64,000 nucleotides of DNA, taken from Owenia fusiformis. Lineage: Eukaryota > Annelida > Polychaeta > Sabellida > Oweniidae. The stretch lies in NCBI GenBank assembly GCA_903813345.2, contig CAIIXF020000012.1, positions 34,298,572 through 34,362,571 on the forward strand, read 5' to 3'. Under the pieces are notes generated by a model, which was not told where the DNA came from, made no database searches, and saw only the letters and a list, made by a program, of their open reading frames with translations. The translations under genes were made by a program, and so were the position numbers. Below, in pieces: positions 1 to 11,047 of this stretch (positions are counted from its first letter, which is position 1; each line of letters starts with the position of its first letter).

Positions 1-696
1 TTCTTATTTTGAATCACCCAAGCCCACAGGTCAAAATTCAACCAGTAGTTCTAAATTTTCTCTTACGTGGTGTGTGTAGTGTGCACAAGGATTACTTGAA
101 TGATATCCATTGTGAGACAAGTGGCTATTACTGTAAATCAAAGGAGGATTAGCTCCCAGAATGCAATATCGATATTCTTGCGAGTGTTGCTCTTATTTCC
201 AAACTAAACAATTCAAAACACGTAAGAAGTGATCAAGATATTAATTCAAATCTTTTGGATCGCTGAATATGAATTTAGAGTCAGTTATAATAACAGAAAA
301 TAAGGACATTTCAATGTTGTCATCGATCAAGGTCAAGGTCGAATATTGAGTTGAGACCCTGGGAATGTTGTATATGGGCTATTAACAAAGTGACTATAAT
401 TCTGTCAAATAATGTCATACAAGGTTAAACTTCCCATAGTAATGTGAGAATTAAAACTTTCTAATGGTATATGATATATGATTCATAAAATGGTATATGA
501 TACATTGTGTCCATAAGTAGATTCTGCCGTAAGGTTATTGATGTTTTGGGTGTCTTGAATTGAATTTAAGACATTCAGCGATTAAACTAAAAGTGATTGA
601 TAAGCCCAGATGGGCTGGGTTCATTTATTTAAAATTACCACTTTAAAGAATTTGCCCAACTGTTTTTATCTTATATTGACTTACAGTTTTTTTTAC
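1..696. other. Window start, presumed NSRP1 intron
   Basis: Downstream (minus sense) of exon 3. No further exon was recognised. A short duplicated word, ATGGTATATGATA, lies at 465-505. Confidence 0.35.
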
Positions 697-3600
697 TTTA
701 GCTTTGGCGGCCTCGTCCAAGAGTTTCTTGTTAAGTTCCTTGGTGGCATCCTAAAAGAGAAAATACACATAAGACAACATTTTCTCATATGACTAGCCAA
801 GATACAGCCATCTTTACCCAATGCAAGATATTGATTTCAATTAATTTTTCCTTTTTCCTTTTCATTTATATAGCCTGTCAGGGCTTTCACCAGGAAATTT
901 TTAGGGTGTGGCGCTAACATCTTCAGAATAATTGTTCGATCGTGATAAATCGTATTTATGTTGTGTTTTTTCCTTTTTGCATGCTATTATTGTAGATTCA
1001 GTCAAGTTTAGACTGTGGAAACAGTCATGATTTGCCAAAAGGGTGTGGAGTGAGCTAAATAGAGTGTGGTGCTGCACCACAGTCTAAAAGCCTGGTGAGA
1101 GCCCTGCCTGTTGTGAGAAATTCTTCTGAGACCCCTGCATTATGAATCCTAAGCCAATCGCTAATATTATATAAACGTACCTCTTCATCACTGTCATCTC
1201 CAAATACGGAAGGTTTCTTCACTAGCAAGGCTTTAGCAGCCGCCTTCTTATTCAGCTGGAGCCCATACCTGAAGATATAGAGAGCAATTACAATTTTTGC
1301 CATTTACTAGTGGGGGACAAGAAGGAAGAATCACCTGCCGCCTTCTTATTCAGCTGGAGCCCATACCTGAAGATATAGAGAGCAATTACAATTTTTGCCA
1401 TTTACTAGTGGGGGACGAGAAGGAAGAATCACCTGCCGCCTTCTTATTCAGCTGGAGCCCATACTTGAAGATATAGAGAGCAATTACAATTTTTGCCATT
1501 TACTAGGGGTGGACGAGAATTAAGGAAGAATCACCTAGCTGCCTTCTTATTCAGCTGGAGCCCATACCTGAAGATATAAAAGAGCAATGCATCATTCGGT
1601 CATATTACAATTTGTGCCAGCTACTGAACTGGTGGAGTAGTATGAATCACCCAGCTACCAGGTACTAGACTTCTTTCTGATGTCTGGGATTTTGTGTGAT
1701 AAGGGTACCATATCAGCCCCTTTAAATGTCTGAAACAAAAATGGTGGTCACGAAAAGGAAAATAGATTGCTTTTCAAATCAGTTTTTTTTATTTCTAAAT
1801 TTTACTTGTAGATCACTTGTAGATCATTTAAACCAATATTTTGGGCTTTTTTCTGAAAAATAAAAAATATTCTGTTCAGTGATCTTTCCGAAAGGTTAAC
1901 TTTTAATATTTTTCAGTCACAATTTCAGTGGCTGAAAAAGCTTTTCATGATGTTTAGGGGAGACCATAACTATTGCAACCGTGTATCAATAAATAAGCTT
2001 TGCTTTACATTCATAGAAATTTATATGCCTTTCTTATGTTTAATTATTGGCTGAGCATAGTGCGATGCTGTCATCTATATTTATGCCATTCAGATGACAT
2101 ATTTTTCAAGTGCTGCCATCTTTTGAACTTTGTAAAAGATAACTTAATCCAACCACTGCAGTAGGCTGCCGTGGACAAGGCTACAACACAGTAGTAACTT
2201 GATAGTTACAAGTGAACCCTAGAACATTTTTATGTGATGATCTGACGATTTAATTACCGCTCGTTAAACTACCAACACCAAGTTGGGTTGCCACATTTGT
2301 ATGGCATTTTAGTATCATGAAAACACATAAAAAATAATCATGTTTAACTACCCTAACTATGTTGTATGTACATGAATAGTTTTAAATTTTACCATATTCT
2401 TCCATCAGAAGTCCACCCGTATAGCTCAGCGGTAGCACTTGTACCTCTTACGCAAAAGGTCCCGGATTCGAACCCCGGTTCAGGCAAGACTAAATTTGCT
2501 TGTTTGCGTGAAGTACTTCAGGGTGTTTGACTGAGTGGTCCACAACTCATACAAAAGGCTGTGGTGTGTACTTGTATGTCTATGTATAAGTGCACATAAA
2601 AGAACACAGGGCTCCTTCAAGGAGGGGTTTCTGGGTCTATCTTCCATGTTAATTACGTAAATTACGACCGTATATATATGGGACATACCCAAGAGGTATT
2701 GATCACCTTCATTGGTGGTAAAAAAAAAAAATACAACACAGAAGCATAATAATAAGAAAGGGATTTCTTTTGATTTTTACATTTTTCGTTGACATTTTTC
2801 GTAAGGGTTGACAGGGTAGTTGTTACATGTGCGACAGCATGTAATTTTCATAGCTTTTGCAATTCTTTATCTTCCCCACTGTATGTTGACTGCCCTGTCA
2901 ACCCTCACGCATTAGGCGTGATTCAGTCAAGCATTTGCTGGAAAAATAAAAATCACGCGTCAATTTAGCGTTTACGATCAAATATCACGCAAATCACGCA
3001 TTTTGTTGAAATTTTTAAAAATCGTTTTTTGTGAAATGCCGATACGGTAAAATCCTGAACGGCGAAAAAAGCGAACGCATTCCGCATACAAAATATGTGT
3101 ATATATCACGCATTTGTTTCGAAAATATTCACACCTACCCCCCCCCCCCCCCCCCCCCCCGTTGACGGGTTTGGACAGCGAGCGTTAGGGAGCTGGAAAA
3201 ATTTTAGATGTCCAAAATCTGCCAGTGTTCACTGAAGCTGTCCAAAGTTTGAAGGAAGGTGTTCAACATTTGGAAGTCACTCATGTTAGATGGTCCCAAG
3301 TTGACAGCCCTGTGTTGATTACATTTCAGTTGAAGATCGAGCAATCATCCATCAGGTAGCGTAACGATTAAGAAAACATGATCAGCATAAGACCATGTTT
3401 ACATATAATAAGATAAACTAGACATATTCTATTGAACTGATAAATCACAGTCAGAGAGAATGTTTCTGGAGAAATTCTGGGATTTCAAATACTTGAAGTT
3501 GGGAAACCGGAAGGGCTTACCTTTTTTAATTCCCGAATCTCACCGAATCTCTCCGAAATTAGCTCATCTTGGTGACTGTAAATTGCACAGCTGTATTCAA

Positions 3601-4272
3601 TGGAGTCTTGTCATATTCAATCAGCCTCAATTTTAAAGTGTATATTTTATTTTCAACGTGATTTCATCGTTTTTTGTCGACTGGTAAGAATACGCTGGGC
3701 AAGTGGCAAGATGGATGACTTTTGACCTGACCTACACCGATGGCGGTGACGTCATCAATTTTATCTAGATACAAATTCTATTTGGTCATGTGACCTTGTG
3801 CCAGAAGTCCGACCTTTTGGTCAGTCGACCTGTTCAAAGTACATTTAGTAATAATTATCGCTTTTCAGAACAATTTAGGAAACAATATTTTCTATCTACG
3901 TCGATTACAAAGCATCTAAGGTACGTAAATTTATATGAACAACTGAGTCAATAGGGATAAATAGCCCAACGAGAGTCGGCGGTCTTAAAAATACTTGGAT
4001 CTGGATGCCAGTCCTGGTATAGATATAGTTCCAGGGCAGTTCGAAGAACGTATTAGATGTCCGTGTGATAAATTTGAAAAATAGAAGAGAAAGTAGCCTA
4101 TAGCCAGCCTATATTATCTTCGATTTCCTGCTTTTTTAGGACGAAACCTCTGATAAAACCTGACGTTTTAAATATAACAATGCTCTCAAATACGACATTT
4201 AGGAATAAAATCTATGATAAAGAGTATACCACGGTAAAATTAAGAAATAACTTACTTTTTTGGCTCAGACAT
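697..4272 (-). CDS. NSRP1: NSRP1-like nuclear speckle splicing regulator, first three coding exons (partial)
   Basis: Three minus-strand exons join in frame. Exon 1 (4256-4272) is ATG plus 14 nt and encodes MSEPK followed by a split Lys codon; its donor is GTAAG. Exon 2 (1181-1268) follows an AG at 1269-1270 and encodes YGLQLNKK, an Ala/Lys stretch and KKPSVFGDDSDEE. Exon 3 (697-750) encodes DATKELNKKLLDEAAKAK and ends at a GT. The YGL..KK / KPSVFGDDSD signature followed by a Lys/Ala-rich helix is the N-terminus of NSRP1 (CCDC55), a nuclear speckle protein that binds SR proteins and affects splice-site choice. The name rests on recall of that family signature. The rest of the gene, including the coiled-coil domain, would lie left of position 1. 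The first intron is about 3 kb and carries a SINE. A 98-bp tandem duplication of the exon 2 acceptor lies just upstream. Confidence 0.8.
1239..1675. repeat. 98-bp tandem duplication of the NSRP1 exon 2 acceptor region
   Basis: A unit running from within exon 2 through its AG acceptor into the intron is repeated at 1239, 1337, 1435 and 1538 (periods 98, 98, 103). The first three copies are nearly identical and the fourth is diverged. Each copy keeps the CTTCAG acceptor and the first ~29 bp of coding sequence, but only the copy at 1239 leads on to the exon 2 donor. The upstream copies are therefore potential decoy acceptors. Confidence 0.9.
2411..2731 (+). repeat. tRNA-derived SINE
   Basis: A tRNA-like head (2415-2485) has an A box (TAGCTCAGCGGTAGC) and a B box (GGATTCGAACC). 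The acceptor stem is poorly paired, so this is not a working tRNA gene. About 230 bp of unrelated body follows, ending in an A-run at 2720-2731. A Pol III promoter, a body and an A tail together are the layout of a SINE. It lies in intron 1 of the NSRP1-like gene, antisense to it. Confidence 0.75.
2732..4255. other. Rest of NSRP1 intron 1, no gene seen
   Basis: Intronic sequence. It contains a short inverted repeat (arms about 2801-2820 and 2888-2908, core AGGGTTGACAGGG), scattered ATCACGCA words between 2930 and 3110, and a run of 23 C at 3138-3160. No open frame with splice sites was recognised. Confidence 0.6.
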
Positions 4273-4586
4273 TTTTGCTTCGTTTTCACAACCTTGAACC
4301 GCCCAATATAGATTTCCTGAGATTAACTAATTTCTGTATTTTTTAGATCTTCTAAACTTTTAACGATTAAAAAGTATGCATCGTTTTAATAAGTATCATT
4401 GCAACTAACTAAATGTGTCAATAAATGATTATATGCTACTTTAATCTGGATCAAAAATTTATACAATTTGGGGTCTGTCAAAGTCTATTCGCTCCTTTCC
4501 TATACTCTTGACCTACATCAGCTTTTTAAAGTTTAGTTCATTTTTGTGGAAAACCTCCGATTACTCAGCAGTGCTGTTGGTAAATC
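4273..4586. promoter_or_regulatory. Shared head-to-head promoter interval
   Basis: This interval of about 314 bp separates the NSRP1 start codon (minus) from the start codon of the small membrane-protein gene (plus). The divergent layout and short spacing suggest a bidirectional promoter. No TATA box or CpG-rich stretch stands out, and the transcription starts cannot be placed from sequence. This is inference from gene layout only. Confidence 0.4.
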
Positions 4587-6768
4587 ATGGTACAAGCACA
4601 CCGAGATCTGTCGGGTTCATTGGAAAATGCCATACAAGTTTTAGATCAGCAAAATGTTGGTAAGATGGCAATACATATTTTACTTTTTATATCTACTCAA
4701 ACCCGGAAGTAAATCACAGGCTGAATTAGGCACAACTGGAAAATAACATTTTGGTAAAAAATTGCTATACCTGGACATGTTGTTTTCTGGTACACTATAA
4801 AGTATGAAGGCATGTGTTAATTTCATTGTTTTTTCAGGAAAGTATCATTACATTGTCTTCTTTTAGAATATCTAGAGTCCATTTCACTGTTTAATTACGT
4901 CAGTAAAAGCTAAAAAATTAGAAATCAAAATATCATTTTGCAGTAATATAAGGAAAAATGTATTCCTATTGTATATGAATGACATTTGTATTACTTCGGT
5001 TGAAAGCCTTCTCTATATTCCGGCTTTGAGTACAAAGATTGAGCTGCCTTGGTATTGTAAATATTGTAAATCATTGTGTCACACGCACAGTAAATATGGC
5101 ATAATAATATGAAATATACCTTTATGTATAGATTTGAGAAACATCAGCACCCATCTCCGTCTGAATCTATTGTTATATTTGATTTCTTTAAGCGAGAATA
5201 ATTTCAAAGTTTCCTCCATTTATTCACGTCCAGAACCGGAAGCCATTTTTAGCTACAGCGAGTAAATTTCACCATGTGTCAAACTCCGAAAAGAAATTTT
5301 GAAATATCTAAATCCAGACAAGCAACGCTTCATCCTAGATATAATTAATATTCTTAAAAATATTTATAAAATTTATTAAAAATGATTTCTAGGTGCGTGT
5401 AGCAATTTTAACATACGAAATACGAGTACATACGAAATCAATGAAGTTACATCTAGCTGTAAGCTAGAGACTCAAGTAACATTTGTATATCCTGGATTGC
5501 TTCTAGTTTGGCTTATTAAGTGTGTGAACTCTTATATTTGGATTCTTCTCTGCCATGTTATTTTCAATAAGATTAACATGGTCGAAATTCTTCAAATTAC
5601 AAGAGGGCACAGGCTTATTGCACAAAAAACTAAAAAATCTGAAATATGCAAATGTCATTCATGAACATTATGAATATACTTTTCCATATATTATTGCACA
5701 ATGGTCTCCCAATTTCTTATTTTTGGTGTTCTACTGACGCAATAAAATAATGAAATGGACTCTAGTTAGAGTTCAATGGGAACTCCAGGAAATTCTGATA
5801 TTTCACACTTTCTATTTTTCCAAATTTTATTTCAGAGTTTCCAGACAACACAGGAGCTACCATTGACCTGTTTCTAGGTTTACTAAAAGTAGACAGTGTA
5901 ATGATACCTTCCTGAAAAAAGCAAGGAAATACACACATGCCTTCATACTTAATTTTGTACCAGAAAATAACATGTGCAGGTATAGCAATTTTGTAATGAC
6001 CCAAGGGCGCCCCAGGTGAAAAACTAATTAACTAACGAGCATAGTGTAACAAGCCAGATAAAGAAATTGAAAGAAAGTGTGCTAAATTCAATGCCCCGTG
6101 GCGGAGATAGTGTAACGTCCCTTGATACCAAGTTGCTACTACAGTCCAGCTTAAGCCTTTATAGCTCAGTCAGTAGAGCATCAGACTTCGGATCCAAGGG
6201 TCCTAGGTTCGATTCCCACACGGGGCATTGAATTTAGCACACTTTCTTTCAATTTTTTTATCTGGCTTGTTACACTATGCTTGTTAGTTAGTTCATGTAG
6301 TTAGGCATTCCCCTGGGGCGCCCTCGGGTCATTACAATTTTTTACCAAAATGTTACTTTCCAGCTGAACCTTAATCATGAATCATAGCTTGTAGGGAAGA
6401 GATTAACAATTGTTATCGAGAGGATGAGTTCAGTTCAGACCACAATTCTTGTAATAGTGAGTAATTCATTCTTTAACTTTGTATATTGTTAAGAGTTCTC
6501 ATCATTCTCTTCCTCTCGTAAAGTGACATCATAAATACATCAATTAAAAAGTTTTAATTCATTTTCAGGGATGACGGTTTCAGTTGTCGTATCTTTGGCA
6601 ATCATATGTGTCGGTCTGGCTCTTTTCATATACTACCCCAGACGTGTCAGGTCTAATAATGCCAAATCCAGTAACACAGCAGCTTCTAGCGATCAAAATG
6701 AAAACAGTTATGGAGCTACACAAGATGAACATAGGACAATGATTCAAGATCCTACAGATGGGAATTGA
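4587..6768 (+). CDS. Two-exon gene for a predicted 90-residue single-pass membrane protein
   Basis: Exon 1 (4587-4659) starts MVQAHRDLSGSLENA and ends after one base of a codon at a consensus donor (G|GTAAGA). Exon 2 (6569-6768) follows TTTTCAG and opens with the two bases that complete the codon. The phases match and give 90 residues plus TGA. Exon 2 supplies a hydrophobic helix (about residues 26-44, MTVSVVVSLAIICVGLALF) followed by basic YYPRRVR and a polar Ser/Asn/Asp tail, consistent with a small protein with a cytosolic C-terminus. I do not recognise the family. AATAAA signals lie at 7243 and 7575. The intron holds a large inverted repeat and a MITE. Alternative: an ATG at 6424 could begin a different first exon, but only with a weaker donor at 6461. 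Confidence 0.55.
4720..5000 (+). repeat. Left arm of a large inverted repeat
   Basis: This stretch recurs in inverted orientation at about 5690-5986 and continues at 6342-6380. Shared landmarks include GTATGAAGGCATGTGT, TTTTTCAGGAA and CTAGAGTCCATTTCA. The arms are diverged but colinear. This left arm keeps the uninterrupted sequence GCAATTTTTTACC, which in the right arm is split by a MITE. Confidence 0.75.
5993..6335. mobile_element. 343-bp inverted-repeat MITE carrying a tRNA-like sequence
   Basis: The ends are GTAATGACCC and GGGTCATTAC; the arms pair over about 115 bp. It is flanked by the direct repeat AATTTT (5987-5992 and 6336-6341). The matching locus in the other arm (near 4750-4770) reads GCAATTTTTTACC without the element, which confirms the insertion and its ends. 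A tRNA-like segment sits between the arms. No transposase is encoded, and the superfamily is not assigned. Confidence 0.85.
6155..6227 (+). tRNA. tRNA-like sequence (degenerate, TCG anticodon position), inside the MITE
   Basis: A 73-nt tRNA-like fold: A box TAGCTCAGTCAGTAGAGC, anticodon loop CTTCGGA (TCG, Arg if functional), B box GGTTCGATTCC, 3' end CGGGGCA. The outer acceptor pairs hold, but the anticodon and T stems each have two mismatches. It is most likely a tRNA pseudogene or a tRNA-derived segment captured by the element. Confidence 0.5.
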
Positions 6769-8337
6769 TGTAATTATAGATCATGCTGAGCTCACGAATA
6801 GATATTATCTTTGGACATATTTGAAAATACACAATCACAGGTAGATTATAATATTGATAAATATCAAATGAAATAGCCCAGTGATTGCAAAATGTTATGG
6901 AGTTGATAGTGAGCTGACTAAAATATTATGTATAATACAGAGCGTCTACAAGAATTAATTAACGGCTAAATAATTCCATAACCTGAGTTCAGAAGCAAGT
7001 ACAAATTAATTCTCTGGGAATACACATGTAGCTTGCTGAATAGGACAGCTAGATGAATAAGTCCCTAAAAACAACAGGCGATTTTGTGAAAAAGACTGCT
7101 GAAAATCGCCTGTTGCCTGCTGCTAATGAAACCCCTGCATTGATGAGCAGCATGAAATGTGGAGACTACCATTCTGATTGGATACTGTCTTTATGGATTA
7201 AGTTTGTTAACAATGCATGTGCGTCCAGGCTAAAGGAACAAGAATAAATGAAATGATCATAGGCAAAGGCAGAGTTGACACTAGATCATGAAAAAATATT
7301 TTTCATCTATCAATTTATAGATGTCAAGTTTTTAGCAATGCCATAGAAAGATGGCATTGTTGTTACAGACATACACTTTGTAAAAAGTGGTAATTCACTT
7401 CTTTTGATCTCTGAACTTGAAATGCTGTTTTCTTTGCGAGTAAATTTTTTTTCACTTCAGTATTGACCCAAATTAAAGTTTTTATCATATTTGATTGACT
7501 GTTGACTGTGTGAGTGACATATCTCAAATAATATTTTGTCCTTTTTCCTTCTAAAATAAGCGCATTGCCTGTTTAATAAAGAAAATGAAGATAATAATAG
7601 AGAAAAAGATTATACTGGGTTCTGTTGGTGCTGCCATCTTTATATCGTCCCAGAACCTATGGAAATAATCCTCTCAGCAATGAAGAATACTTCTGAATAA
7701 ATGACTTCCGAATACAAGTAGTTTGAAGCAACCATCTAGGCAAGATGAACATGTTTTGGCAGGAAATTTTCAGATTAACATCAGTCAAAATTCGCTGATC
7801 TGCAGACCGCTTTTACTTTTTTATAATTACAATAAAATAAATTGTAGAAGTGATATGTATATGAAACATTGTCTGTCAATTCAGAATTATACACCTGCTG
7901 AAAATTTCAACTCAAATGGTTGAGAAATCTTGAAATGGCAGACCAATTTCCAGAACTTAATGATAACCCTGTATATTGGCTGAATAATGATCATACTTTC
8001 CTGAGTACAGCTAGCTCAACAGATTATCTCTTTAATATTTAAAGAGTGATGATGGGGCTTTGTTATTTCATTGTTATGTCATATTTTCCAACTTTTTGTG
8101 GATGGCAGTTAGTGTTCGGTGTCTGTAACACAGCATTAGTAACATGGTACCTGTAACAAATGATATTTTGGATGTTATTGTCTTATGGGCTTGAGCAAGC
8201 TATTGGTAGCACTTTTAGTTCCAAAGAAGTGGATTTTCAAACTTGCTAGAAGAAAACATTTTCCTGAATCATAATTTTACTTAATGTCTTACCTTTCATT
8301 TTTTATTGACCCAGAGATAATTTTTTGCATCTATATT
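6769..8337. other. Intergenic, little recognised
   Basis: This follows the small membrane-protein gene. Candidate poly(A) signals AATAAA lie at 7243-7248 and 7575-7580. A 25-bp arm at 8187-8212 (GCTTGAGCAAGCTATTGGTA) recurs inverted at 8899-8923, bracketing the next foldback element. Short open frames here lack splice sites or recognisable motifs. Confidence 0.5.
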
Positions 8338-8820
8338 CACTGGTGATCCACTCGATTACGCTGGTTACCAAAACGGTTCGTTTTGGTAACAAAATGTCGG
8401 AACATCGAAAATACGATTTTCTTGTTTCCTCAATTTACACGTTGTAGGCAGAATTCCCACGACATTATTTAACACAAACGTGTATCAGTATCATATGTTT
8501 GAGAAAATGTACATATTTGCGAACAAATAGTTCAGAAGACAACAGAATCGGATCTTAACTGTTTCTCGAAAAACCGTTTATGTAACTTAAGTGAGGAAGT
8601 AAATCGACGATTCTGTTGTCTTCTGAGCTATTTTTTCGCAAACATGTACATTTTCTAAAACATATGATACTGATGTACGTTGTGATAAAAAACGTCGTGG
8701 GGATTCTGCCTACAACGCGTGAAATAAAGAAAAAAGAAAAATCGTGCCTTCGACGTTCCGACATTTTGTTACCAAAACGGTTCGTTTTGGTAACCAGCGT
8801 AATCGAGTGGATCACCAGTG
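8338..8820. mobile_element. Foldback element, family A copy 1 (483 bp)
   Basis: The two halves are inverted copies of each other: it begins CACTGGTGATCCACTCGATT and ends with the reverse complement, and the arms share ACCAAAACGGTTCGTTTTGG. It is flanked by TATATT on both sides (6-bp target duplication). No coding capacity. Two further copies lie at 18461 and 61884. Confidence 0.9.
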
Positions 8821-8999
8821 TATATTGGAAAAAAATAGGATGATATTATAAGCCCCAACTTTGGCTCTTCAGAAAAGAACACACACATAATTGCAAAGCG
8901 CTACCAATAGCTTGCTCAAGCCCTTATTTTAAAGATATGAAATCAACCAATTGAAAAGCAACTGTGCCACATTTATTCGCTTCACTCCTACTGTACTAC

Positions 9000-9240
9000 T
9001 AGATACAGTGATCTCCTCAGCATTAAAGCAAGTGGGCGCAGCACCCACCTGAGATTTTAAAAATAGGCCTGCACCCACCTGAAAATCGCACCCTCCTGAA
9101 AATTCATTTGCACCGACTTGAAAATGAGAAAAATCATGAAAAATTCGCATATTTTGGCAATTTTGGTCTGAATTGTGAAAATGAGACGTTTGCACCCACG
9201 TGAGAAAAAATCCTGGGGAGATCACTGAGATATATAGCAG
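9000..9240 (-). repeat. Dispersed repeat with GTGGGTGCA words, copy 1
   Basis: The minus strand carries repeated GGTGGGTGCA words separated by AAAATTTTC-type spacers, ending CTTGCTTTAATGCTGAGGAG. Copies in the opposite orientation lie at about 61010-61200 and 63340-63462. It is non-coding and the type is unknown. Confidence 0.7.
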
Positions 9241-9625
9241 TGGCGTAGCCAGCATTTGGTGACCAGAGGGGTTCGATTTTTCATGTTATCCACAAATCTC
9301 CCCCCCCCCCTTCATCGGTGTACCTCACATAAAAGCATTTTTGTATTTGTCATACATACAATTTACACCCCTCCAAAAGTTTGGCAACCGTAACACCCCC
9401 CATTGAGTGTATAAGCCTCCTTGTGGTTGAATGCTTATTTTTATAATATGTATACAGTAGTGTAAAGAAAAAAAATTAACATCATTTGGATACCTCCATT
9501 CTGTTTTCGCAAAATGTAATTGATTTTGATAAAGTTAGACAATAGACAATTTGATTTTCTACATTGAAATGGTTTTTGGTGAATCTGTTAATGGACTGGG
9601 GCAAAATTATACATTTTAATATAAC

Positions 9626-10227
9626 CACGGTGTTATAGCATGATGGTTACGTCAAGGTGATTTGCAAAATTTTGCGGTAACGATAACCAAAAATGGCGGA
9701 TGGGAAAGGCAGCATTTCCTCTTTCTCGCCTGTAGGCAATATTCAGATAAGATTTCCTTTTAAACTAGTTCCATTCCATTTTTTATGTTACCGCAATATG
9801 GCTTGAGTAGAACATATTAGGTGGTTTCCAATGCTCTATTGGCTTTGTATGATCGTATGTAGGTTACATCTATATACCCCAAGGTTTTTAGGCAATGTAG
9901 ACCATAACCTAACAAAAAAATAAACAAATTACTAAATTTTGTGTAGGCCTAGTTTTGAATCTCAAACTCGACAGTTTTTCTCTTATTTCATGTTTACCAC
10001 GGGCATCAATTTGCAAAGACTATGTTCAAAATATACATTACTGAATGCATCATCGAATGCGACGCTTACATAAATCGTTCATCCTTTCATTGATACACAA
10101 TAGTAGAAAGTAATGCACCAACCGTAGTTTTCTCTTCCATCGCAGCCATTTTATTGGATAAATCAGTGAACGTAGCCGTCCAACCTTGTTTTCAGAGGTG
10201 GCGTAACCGTCATGCTATAACACCGTG
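9626..10227. mobile_element. 602-bp inverted-repeat element
   Basis: The terminal inverted repeats are CACGGTGTTATAGCATGATG at the left and its diverged reverse complement at the right (GTCATGCTATAACACCGTG). The 5-bp direct repeat ATAAC flanks it at 9621-9625 and 10228-10232. No transposase is seen. The CAC...GTG ends and short target repeat resemble family A, but the sequences are unrelated. Confidence 0.85.
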
Positions 10228-11047
10228 ATAACATTTGTTTAATGAAATACAAATCAAGGGTTAGCATACATTGAGCTACCTTTTGTAAAGGGCAAATTCT
10301 AACATACATTTAAGGAACATATTTTTTAATGAGCTATTTTATTGAGAAATCCCCATTCATAATTCATTCTTTAGAGTTCATTCAAAGATGTATGTCTGTA
10401 TGTCAAATGTTGAAACATGCAATTCCCACGCTTTTAGATGATTTTTGAAAAGATTCTAAATCAAAAGATTTGCTATTTCCTTTTGTAATAGAGGACTGTT
10501 CGTAATGACCTCATGAACTTACAGTAAGTTACTGGGTACTGATTTATTCAATAGCAGATATTTTCGAAGAATGTAATATTTATTTAATCATGGCACACAA
10601 TAAAAGTCTTAATGGTTGCACTAATGCTTTCAATTGGTACTGTCGATAGAAGTGACAGGTGACAAATAGTATTGTATTAATGTGCTCTATAGGGTCTAAA
10701 ATTAAACATCTCTTTTAATAATGCCTTGCAACAAAGATCACCTAGTGCTGGAAACGCCTATTTGTTCTTTCTTTGAATTGAAAACAAAAATAATCTGTAC
10801 TTAATAACTTTGATAACATTCCAATCCCTATCAACGTCCGCTGTGTTTTTTATCATTAATGACGAGAATCATGAACGTTTTGAGAAATGAAAACATTTTA
10901 GATGAATTTGTGAATCATCATAAACTTTAATTTGTTTTTGAGAAATGTACATTTTATTATTTTATTAAAGAATGCTATCAAATCCTTTTTTGGACACACG
11001 ATTTGAAACTTGTGCAAGACTAAATCCTCTCGTCTTTCTGGCAAATA
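10228..11047. other. Intergenic, nothing recognised
   Basis: AT-rich unique-looking DNA. No open frame with splice sites and no RNA gene was seen. Confidence 0.5.

Larger units (their letters stand above)
5690..6380 (-). repeat. Right arm of the large inverted repeat, interrupted by a MITE
   Basis: The reverse complement matches 4720-5000. An open frame of about 80 codons on the minus strand (5762-6004) looks coding-like, but it is part of the repeated sequence and the corresponding frame in the other arm stops early, so it is not called a gene. Confidence 0.7.

Noticed and set aside
2415-2485. A functional tRNA gene
   Set aside because: The A and B boxes are good, but the acceptor stem does not pair and a SINE body with an A tail follows.
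5762-6004. Minus-strand exon encoding KPRNRSMVAPVLSGNS
   Set aside because: It lies in an inverted-repeat arm; the matching frame in the other arm stops after about 18 codons and no partner exon was found.
8555-8843. Frames on both strands in the foldback element (75-86 codons), also 18391-18741
   Set aside because: Palindromic MITE sequence; the two strands give mirror-image peptides and no transposase motif.
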